6,098 nucleotides of DNA from Gemmatimonadota bacterium (GTDB lineage: Bacteria > Gemmatimonadota > Gemmatimonadetes > Longimicrobiales > Gaopeijiaceae): positions 1 to 6,098 of the forward strand of contig JACQVC010000391.1 in the NCBI GenBank assembly GCA_016209995.1, read 5' to 3'. The translations under genes were made by a program, and so were the position numbers. This document shows positions 1 to 5,100 of this stretch, piece after piece. The notes under the pieces are model-generated. The model was not told where the DNA came from, ran no database searches, and saw only the letters and a program-made list of their open reading frames with translations. Each line of letters begins with the position of its first letter. The stretch's first letter is position 1.

Positions 1-147
1 ATCGATCCCCGCATCGTCATGGAGCAGAACGAGCCGATCACGAACCGCGTCAACCGCTCCCCTCTCGATCCGTACGCTCTGCCAATCCGCCCGCCCCGCT
101 CCGCCACGGCAACGCCGCTATTCATTCTCTCTGCTCCTGGTCCCTGA
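1..147 (+). CDS. 3' end of an unidentified protein (partial)
   Basis: Frame 1 is open from the window edge to a TGA at 145-147, giving 48 residues that begin IDPRIVMEQNEPITNRV. Over roughly the first 100 bases the third codon positions are almost all G or C, as expected for a real gene in this GC-rich genome. The last 12 or so codons lose that bias, so the tail may be a weakly conserved extension. I do not recognise the family and see no domain motif, signal peptide or membrane segment in this fragment. The gene body lies to the left of the window. It could also be a chance open frame, since 48 codons is short for GC-rich DNA; the codon bias is the only support. Confidence 0.4.
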   Translation: MDPRIVMEQNEPITNRVNRSPLDPYALPIRPPRSATATPLFILSAPGP

Positions 148-243
148 TTCGACGCCGGCCGGGCACCACCGAGTCACCTCCAGAGGGCCCGCTCGGACCA
201 CTCTCCCATGGAACGACCGTGCCAGGTCGGAATCGTGTGGCTT

Positions 244-266
244 AAGTACTTGTGTAACAAATACTT
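244..266. promoter_or_regulatory. operator-like inverted repeat, possible MarR/TetR-class site
   Basis: The arms AAGTACTTGT (244-253) and ACAAATACTT (257-266) are inverted copies matching at 9 of 10 positions, with the 3-base centre GTA. An AT-rich, near-perfect 23-bp palindrome with a very short centre is typical of binding sites for dimeric winged-helix or TetR repressors, and the TTGT/ACAA core is common in MarR-class sites. No gene start lies directly downstream on either strand, so the regulated promoter is not evident. The arm sequence differs from the site at 901-925, so the same protein need not bind both. Confidence 0.45.
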
Positions 267-276
267 GGGCAATTCA

Positions 277-288
277 GAGGGATCCCTC
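277..288. repeat. perfect 12-bp palindrome
   Basis: GAGGGATCCCTC reads the same on both strands. It lies 10 bases right of the operator-like repeat at 244-266. Having no loop, it is more like a protein binding site than an RNA hairpin, though it may be chance. Confidence 0.4.
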
Positions 289-293
289 ACGCA

Positions 294-305
294 CCACTCG
301 AGTGG
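294..305. repeat. perfect 12-bp palindrome
   Basis: CCACTCGAGTGG is self-complementary and begins 5 bases after the previous palindrome. The centre-to-centre distance between the two is 17 bases, not an exact multiple of a helical turn. The function is unknown. Confidence 0.4.
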
Positions 306-335
306 GCGACCGTGGGATGCCAAGTCGCAGGGCCG

Positions 336-363
336 GACACCAGGAGGCTCCTCGCAGGGTGTC
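336..363. repeat. compound inverted repeat just past the MarR stop
   Basis: The outer arms GACACC (336-341) and GGTGTC (358-363) enclose an inner palindrome AGGAGGCTCCT (342-352), with a 5-base bulge CGCAG on one side. As RNA from the minus strand it would form a bulged stem about 7 bases after the MarR stop codon. It could slow or end that transcript, but there is no T-run after it in that direction; the T-run lies before it, so it is not a canonical intrinsic terminator. Confidence 0.4.
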
Positions 364-369
364 GAAAAA

Positions 370-891
370 CTATCGCGGCGGTCTCGTCCGTAGAGTCGAG
401 GTACCGGGATCCGGACGGCCAGCGCGCTCCGGATCGGCCAGCACCTCCTCCAGGAGCGCAACCGCCTGCTCGAGCGGCGCCAGCTCGTGGTCCTCCACGC
501 CCTTCAGCAGGCTCATGACCTGCTGGACCCGCCGCAGCCGGCCCGCCTCCAGCACTCGCCGCCCCACGGCCGTCGCCTGCAGTCGCACGGCTCGCCCGTC
601 TCGCGCATCCCGCCGCCGGCGCACCAGACCGCCAGCCTCCAGGGCCCGTACGATCCGCGTCATCGTCGGCGCGCTCACCTGCTCCGCCGCCGCCAGCTCC
701 CCCAGCGGCAAGGGACCCGCATAAACGATCACCGACTAGGCGGACAAGCGAGCCGTGCTCAAGCCCGTCCGCGGATCTTCGCGCCGCACTCTCCGCAACA
801 ACCGAATCGCCACCGAGTGTAGACGCGCGGCCAGATCGTTCCGCTCCAGCCGCCGACCTGCGCTCGTCGCCACCCTTGACTTGTCAGCCAT
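370..891 (-). pseudogene. MarR-family transcriptional regulator interrupted by an in-frame TAG
   Basis: Read leftward from ATG at 891-889, the frame gives MADKSRVATSAGRRL and continues as a standard MarR protein until codon 52, a TAG at 738-736. It then continues in the same frame to the TAG at 372-370, 173 codons in all. Codons 53-173 carry the winged helix-turn-helix: LPLGELAAAEQV (61-72), recognition helix SAPTMTRIVRALEAGGL (73-89) and a wing with the family's D-x-RDGR motif (95-100, DARDGR). The C-terminal helices (about 110-160) are the usual dimerisation arm. MarR proteins normally have a hydrophobic residue, often Leu, where the stop stands (LSA-x-SV), and Leu TTG to TAG is a single base change. 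The 51-residue first fragment holds only the N-terminal helix. A restart at GTG 732-730 would make a 120-residue protein lacking helix 1, which helps dimerisation, so function is doubtful. A sequencing error is the main alternative. Confidence 0.87.
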
Positions 892-899
892 ATCACCAC

Positions 900-928
900 A
901 AATTAGTTAGCATTGCTAAGTAATTCAA
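900..928 (-). promoter_or_regulatory. leftward promoter of the MarR gene
   Basis: On the minus strand TTGAAT (bases 928-923) and TAATTT (905-900) are separated by exactly 17 bases, the optimal sigma-70 spacing. The -35 box matches the consensus at 4 of 6 positions and the -10 box at about 3 of 6, so it rests on spacing, AT-richness and context. Transcription would begin near 893, only a base or two before the ATG at 891, giving an almost leaderless message. This agrees with the lack of a strong ribosome site before that ATG (only GTGGTGAT). The spacer is filled by the inverted repeat listed next. Confidence 0.55.
901..925. promoter_or_regulatory. probable MarR operator (inverted repeat)
   Basis: The arms AATTAGTTAGC (901-911) and GCTAAGTAATT (915-925) are inverted copies with 10 of 11 matches and a centre of ATT. 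The core TTAGC-ATT-GCTAA is a perfect 5-3-5 palindrome of the kind bound by MarR dimers. It lies between the -35 and -10 boxes of the leftward promoter, where a bound dimer would block RNA polymerase, so autorepression is the natural reading. It also lies upstream of the divergent VOC gene. A weak rightward promoter, TTGTCA (881-886) with TAGTTA (904-909) 17 bases on, would overlap it, so the VOC gene may be under the same control; that part is inference. Confidence 0.65.
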
Positions 929-983
929 GCCCCGCGGACGCGCGACGATCACGTAAGCGGGCGGGCGGAAGCAACCCGAAAGC

Positions 984-990
984 GAGGTGG
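984..990 (+). promoter_or_regulatory. ribosome binding site that sets the VOC start
   Basis: GAGGTGG lies 3 bases before TTG 994; counted from its GAGG core, 6 bases. It supports initiation at TTG 994. The frame also stays open back to a TTG at 913, but that codon falls inside the operator and the intervening codons lack the GC-ended bias of the gene body. Confidence 0.6.
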
Positions 991-993
991 AGC

Positions 994-1458
994 TTGGCGG
1001 CACTGACGCAGTTTGGGCTGGCGCGGATCGCGCAAATCCACGTGACCGTCGCGGACGTCGACCGCGCCGTCGCGTTCTATCGCGACACGCTGGGTCTGCG
1101 TTTTCTCTTTCAGGTGCCGAACCGTAGCGGAGCGAAGGTCAGCGAAGGGGAGGGGAGAGGCGTGGGTGGAGGAGAGGTCGGGGGTGGTGTGGGAGCTAAT
1201 ATGGCGTTCTTCGACTGCGCGGGCATTCGCCTCATGCTCGGAGTCGCCGAGCGCGAGAGCGATCATTACGCATCGATCCTTTACTATCACGTTCCCAATA
1301 TCCACACGGCCCACGAGACTCTCGTGGCCCGAGGTGTGACGTTCGCAGGACCGCCCCACAAGATTGCCGATCTGGGGGACCATGAGCTGTGGATGGCGTT
1401 CTTTCGCGATGCGGATGCCAATGTCCTCGCGATCTCGAGTGAGGTTGCGAAGCAATGA
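994..1458 (+). CDS. VOC-superfamily (glyoxalase/dioxygenase-fold) protein
   Basis: The product is 154 residues, a normal size for a two-module VOC protein. The first beta-alpha unit is RIAQIHVTVADVDRAVAFYR (11-30) followed by DTLGLRFLFQVPN. The next strand is MAFFDCAGIRLMLG (70-83), the second module starts ILYYHVPNIHTAHETLVARG (95-114), and the end is ELWMAFFRDADANVLAISSE (131-150). His16 and His99 match two of the metal ligands of glyoxalase I. The usual C-terminal ligand Glu in the P-D-G-x-x-x-E-L stretch appears to be Ala (DANVLAIS), so metal binding may be partial and glyoxalase I activity should not be assumed; the substrate is unknown. Residues 44-69 are a Gly-rich insertion absent from ordinary relatives, between VPN and MAFFDC. 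The gene diverges from the MarR pseudogene and may be its target. The start is TTG 994, chosen from its ribosome site and codon bias. Confidence 0.85.
   Translation: MAALTQFGLARIAQIHVTVADVDRAVAFYRDTLGLRFLFQVPNRSGAKVSEGEGRGVGGGEVGGGVGANMAFFDCAGIRLMLGVAERESDHYASILYYHVPNIHTAHETLVARGVTFAGPPHKIADLGDHELWMAFFRDADANVLAISSEVAKQ
1147..1193 (+). repeat. G-run tract inside the VOC gene, possible G-quadruplex
   Basis: Five runs of three or more G occur on the coding strand at 1147-1150, 1152-1155, 1164-1166, 1180-1184 and 1191-1193, with separations of 1, 8, 13 and 6 bases. Low-complexity purine-rich DNA of this kind encodes the Gly/Glu/Val insertion. Some loops are longer than the 7 bases of the strict quadruplex rule, so folding is possible but not assured. 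Confidence 0.5.
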
Positions 1459-1514
1459 GCCGAGCACCGAGAATGACGCTTTGTCAGCTGATACTTCGCG
1501 CTCTATATTGCGCT

Positions 1515-1543
1515 TGCGCGCAAACAACAGATATTTGCGTGCA
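1515..1543. repeat. 10-bp inverted repeat / hairpin between genes
   Basis: The arms TGCGCGCAAA (1515-1524) and TTTGCGTGCA (1534-1543) pair along all 10 positions with one G-U, around the 9-base loop CAACAGATA. No T-run follows on either strand, so it is not a standard intrinsic terminator. It could be an operator over the promoter of the downstream gene or a processing or stabilising hairpin for the VOC message. The left arm also contains most of a shorter perfect palindrome, TTGCGCGCAA (1514-1523). Confidence 0.45.
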
Positions 1544-1618
1544 CTATACAGCGCGGGGCATAGTCTCTCACCACGAGTGACCTGGCGTGCCCACGGGCTC
1601 GAGTTCGGAATCCACGGC

Positions 1619-1627
1619 GAGGGGAGG
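1619..1627 (+). promoter_or_regulatory. ribosome binding site of the Arg-rich gene
   Basis: GAGGGGAGG ends 5 bases before GTG 1633. Two overlapping alternative starts (ATG 1629 and GTG 1631) lie in other frames that stop within nine codons, so the ribosome site and the long frame together choose GTG 1633. Confidence 0.65.
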
Positions 1628-1632
1628 TATGT

Positions 1633-2073
1633 GTGGCCAAGAAGAGTGACAAAGTGATGGCGATGGTCGAACGGGAGCTGAAAGCCGATCCGAAGGTTTC
1701 CGTGGCGGATCTGATGGCCAAGGCGAAGAAGCTGGATTCTTCGGTCGCCCGACTTTCGACGAGGCAGTTCCACGCGATTTACCCGCTGCAAATCAAGCGC
1801 AGGCGCGCTCGCCGCACACGGCGGGGACGGGCCGCGGGGGCTCGGGCGGCAGCGGGTCGCCGCGGCAGGATCGGACGGCGGGTTGGGGCGGCGCTAGGCC
1901 GCCGCGGCCGGCGGGCCGTGGCGGCCGCCGGGGTGGACCGCGAGGCGATCCGCAGCGTGTTCATCGGTTTCGCGAAAGACGTGACCCAGGCGGAAGGAAA
2001 GACGGAGATCCTCGACCTGATCGGCACAGTGGACGCCCGGGTCGACCAGGTCATCCGTCTGGCAGCGTCTTAG
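1633..2073 (+). CDS. small arginine-rich, probably DNA- or RNA-binding protein
   Basis: The 146-residue product has three parts. Residues 1-53 (MAKKSDKVMAMVERELKADP onward, with VSVADLMAKAKKLDSSVARL and LSTRQFHAIYPLQ) look helical and resemble a small helix-turn-helix or target-binding module. Residues 55-96 are a basic low-complexity linker with about 18 Arg among Ala and Gly and no acidic residue. Residues 101-146 (VDREAIRSVFIGFAKDVTQA to the end) form an amphipathic, acid-containing helical tail that could mediate self-association. The basic centre recalls histone H1-like and other nucleoid-associated tails, so nucleic-acid binding is likely by composition; the exact role is not known to me. 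There is no signal peptide or membrane segment, so it should be cytoplasmic. It begins at GTG 1633 and ends 44 bases before the end of the convergent glutamate dehydrogenase gene. Confidence 0.75.
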   Translation: MAKKSDKVMAMVERELKADPKVSVADLMAKAKKLDSSVARLSTRQFHAIYPLQIKRRRARRTRRGRAAGARAAAGRRGRIGRRVGAALGRRGRRAVAAAGVDREAIRSVFIGFAKDVTQAEGKTEILDLIGTVDARVDQVIRLAAS

Positions 2074-2082
2074 TGCTTTGGC

Positions 2083-2121
2083 GTGAGTCCCCCCACCCCC
2101 CTGGTAGGTGGGGGGATTCAC
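2083..2121. terminator. hairpin between convergent genes, possible bidirectional terminator
   Basis: Arms at 2083-2097 (GTGAGTCCCCCCACC) and 2107-2121 (GGTGGGGGGATTCAC) pair over 15 positions with one G-U, around a 9-base loop. It begins 10 bases after the stop of the Arg-rich gene and covers the TGA of the glutamate dehydrogenase gene (2120-2118). Position and strength suggest that it ends or protects both transcripts. Neither strand has a T-run after the stem, so it is not a textbook Rho-independent terminator; 3'-end protection or Rho-assisted ending are alternatives. Confidence 0.5.
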
Positions 2122-5100
2122 CCGCTAATCCGCTCACCCGCCAGCCCGCTCATCTCGCGCAGCGCCACGGACACCGCGGGCAGAGACGCTCGTTCCTCCG
2201 TCCGCATCTCGTCGAGCAATGCGCGGACCCGAGCCAGCGCCGGGCCGCGCGCTCGGATCGTGGCTTCGATCCTCTCTTCCACGGAGCCGGCCCCGTCGAC
2301 AGCCACGACAGCGGCTGTCAGAGCACGGTGGACGCGGCCCAGATCCTCGAGAAGCTCGTTCGCCAGTCGCTGCTCCCAGCGAGTTGGGCCGGGTGCGCGG
2401 AAGATGGTTTCGCGCAGCCAGGGAACCGACAGCAGATCGGCCGTGCGGTAGTACGCCCGTCCCACATCCATCACGTCAGCGCCCGTCTCTCGCGCCACGC
2501 GCAGAATCTCGAGCAGCTGGTCGAGGAAGCGGAGCGTGACCATGCGGCGCCCGAGCGTCTCGTCGTGCGTCAGCTCGCGGATGTCTCGGATGCGCTGCTC
2601 GAACAGGTCGCGATCCTGGCCCGTCGCGACCTCGGGAAAGGCGTCCCGTAGCTGAGACAATCCATCGATGTGCTCGGCGATGACGGCGGAGGCCGGAACG
2701 TCGGGTGCGACGTTGGCGAGGACCCAATGCGTGGTACGGTCGAGCACGCGCGCCAGGCCATCGAGCCAGCGATACACGGTGCCGATCGCAACCTCGCCCT
2801 CGACGGTGCGCAGGCTCTCGCGCAGCGCCCGGAATCCGGCCAGCTCCGAGGCGATCAGCCACGCGCGTGCGACCTCCGCGTGCGAATTCCCGGTGTCGCG
2901 AGTGGTCCGATCGACGAAGGTCGCGCCCATGATGCCCACCAGATCGTTCGTGAGCCCACAGGTCACGATCTCCCGGCGCAGCGGATGCTGGTCCAGCCGA
3001 GCGGCGCCCAGCCGCTCGACGAGTGCCGCCGGAAAGTAGACGCTGAGATACCTGTGCGCCGCTATCTCATCGGGCACCGCGCTTCGCAACAGGTGCCGCT
3101 TCAAGCTCAGCTTGCTGTAGGCCAGGAGCACGCACAACTCGGGGCGAGTAAGGGTCTGCCCGGCGGCTCGTCGTTCCTGCAGCTCTTCCCACGATGGCAG
3201 GTTCTCGTCCGCGCGATCCAGCACGCGCTCCCGCTCCAGCGAGGTCATGAGGTCGCGGAAGGGCTCCACGCCGGTGCGGGCCCGCAGCTCGTCGAGCGAG
3301 ACCGCCCGGCTTTGTGACTCATTGTCGCCGAGAACGCTGGCGGCAACGTCCTCGGTCAGCTCCTCGAGCAGCTCGTTACGCTCCGCCAGCGTCAGCGCGC
3401 CTTCAGCCAGGGCGCCGGCCAGCAGGATCTTGAGATTCACCTCGTGGTCGGAGAGATCCACACCGGCGGAGTTATCCAGCGCGTCCGTATTGATGCGGCC
3501 GCCCTTCAGAGCATACTCGATCCGGGCCGCCTGCGTGAGTCCGAGGTTCCCCCCCTCGGCCATCACCTCGGCCCTCAGATCGGCGGCATCCACTCGAACC
3601 GCATCGTTGGCCGGATCTCCCACCTCGTGGTGCGTCTCGACCGCAGCCTTCACGTACGTACCGATGCCGCCGTTATAGAGCAGCTCCACGGGCGCTTTGA
3701 GAACGGCTCGTACCAGAGACTCGCCGTCCAGCACCTCGGTATCCGGCGGCAGTCCGAGTGCGGCGCGGGCCTGCGGCGCCAGCTCGACCTCTTTGGCGCC
3801 GCGCGGAACGATGAAGCCGCCCCCGCTGAGCAGCGAGCGGTCGTAGTCCTCCCAGCTCGAGCGAGCCAGGCGAAACAGTCGCTGCCGCTCCTGGTAGGAG
3901 CGTTTGGGGTCGGGATCCGGATCTACGAACACGTGGCGGTGGTCGAACGCGGCCACGAGCTTGAGCTGGCGGGATTGCAGCATTCCGTTTCCGAAAACGT
4001 CGCCGCTCATGTCGCCGATCCCGACGACCGTGAACGGCTCGCGCCGGATGTTCTTCCCCTTCTCCAGGAAATGCCGTTTCACGGATTCCCACACGCCCCT
4101 CGCCGTGATCCCCACCTTCTTGTGGTCGTAGCCATGGGAGCCACCGGACGCGAAGGCGTCACCGAGCCAGAAGCCGTATTCGGCGGCGACCGCGTTCGCG
4201 ACATCGGACAGGTGGGCCGTGCCCTTGTCGGCGGCGACCACGAGGTAGGGGTCGGGCTCGTCCCACACCACGGTATCAGGGGGGGGAATCGTCTGTCCGT
4301 CTTTCAGATTGTCGGTCAGGTCGAGCATACCGCGGACGAGCGTCCGATACTGCTCGGTCGCTTCCTGCGCCATCGCCTCGCGCTCGGCTAGCCTGCGGCG
4401 TGTGATGAATCCGCCCTTGGACCCCGTCGGTACGATCACGGCGTTCTTCACGATTTGCGTCTCGGCGAGTCCGAGGATCTCGGTGCGGAAATCGTCCGGC
4501 CGATCACTGTAGCGGATGCCTCCGCGCGCGACTCGTCCGCCTCTCAGGTGGACGCCCTCCATGCGCGCCGAGTGAACCCAGATCTCGAAGAGCAGCTTCG
4601 AGTGAACGAAGCTTTCCAGCGCTCGCGCCGCGAGCTTGTACGACATGAACGGAACGCCTCCGGACCGGCGTCGCGGCTCGGCGCCGCCCGAACGGTAGTA
4701 GTTCGTGCGCACGGTGGCGTCGACCATCAACATCAGGCGCCTGAGCGCGCGATCGTCCGCCAGCGACGCGACCGCGTCCAGGGCCCTGAGGAGCTGCGTA
4801 CGGATATCCGACGCGCGGCGTTCTCTTTCCTCGAGGCTCCCGCGCTCGCTCGTGTCGAACTTCGCCTCGAACAGGCGGAATACCAGCCGGGTCGCTTCGG
4901 GATACGTTTGCAGCGCGTGCGGCAGTGAGAGGCGGGAGACCAGCGCACCCAGCTGGAACGCGTGGTGCGCGTAAGCCCGCAGCACGTCCACCTCGCGCCA
5001 GCGCAAGCCCGCGCCGACGACGAGCGCGTTCAGCCGGTCGTTCACGGCATCGCCGGCGCGCACGGCCAGGATCGCTTCCGACAGGATCTCGCCGCGCGCC

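Larger units (their letters stand above)
148..369. other. non-coding region with several palindromes
   Basis: These 222 bases separate the end of the left partial gene from the 3' end of the MarR pseudogene. Open frames cross the region, but none has a family-like protein or a convincing ribosome site. The stretch around 240-275 is noticeably AT-richer than its surroundings and carries an operator-like inverted repeat. Further right are two perfect 12-bp palindromes and a compound inverted repeat, each listed separately. No good sigma-70 promoter stands out. Both flanking genes end here, so it should be a terminator region, yet it looks like a control region. Confidence 0.6.
1459..1632. other. 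intergenic spacer between the VOC and Arg-rich genes
   Basis: These 174 bases have no credible gene. The middle part (1500-1550) is AT-richer and includes CTATATTG, GATATTTG and CTATACAG, so it may hold the promoter of the downstream gene. One candidate is TTGCGC (1508-1513) with GATATT (1530-1535) at a 16-base spacing, but the -35 match is poor. A hairpin overlaps it and is listed separately. Confidence 0.5.

Noticed and set aside
736..738. TAG read as pyrrolysine or a reassigned codon
   Set aside because: The final stop of the same frame is also TAG (372-370), the Arg-rich gene ends in TAG too, and no pyl gene is visible. A point mutation or sequencing error is simpler.
174..822. Open frames across the MarR region (174-461 minus, 302-724 plus, 487-822 plus)
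   Set aside because: Their products are Arg/Pro/Ser-rich without motifs, while the MarR frame on the minus strand explains the coding signal.
913..993. Upstream TTG at 913 as the start of the VOC protein
   Set aside because: The codon lies within the operator, has no ribosome site, and the added 27 residues lack homology-like features and the GC-ended codon bias of the gene.
949..1791. A 280-codon minus-strand open frame opposite the VOC gene and spacer
   Set aside because: It runs antisense through the VOC gene, an intergenic hairpin and the start of the Arg-rich gene. Its translation has no family features, so it is a shadow.
1887..1903. GGCGGC/GCCGCC hairpin and other GC-rich inverted repeats in the Arg-rich gene
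   Set aside because: They follow from repeated Arg, Gly and Ala codons (CGC, GGC, GCC) and need no separate function.
2670..4391. Long plus-strand open frames opposite the glutamate dehydrogenase (for example 3444-4391 and 2670-3317)
   Set aside because: They are antisense to a gene with unmistakable family motifs. GC-rich codon bias commonly leaves the opposite strand open, and their translations show no recognisable motif.
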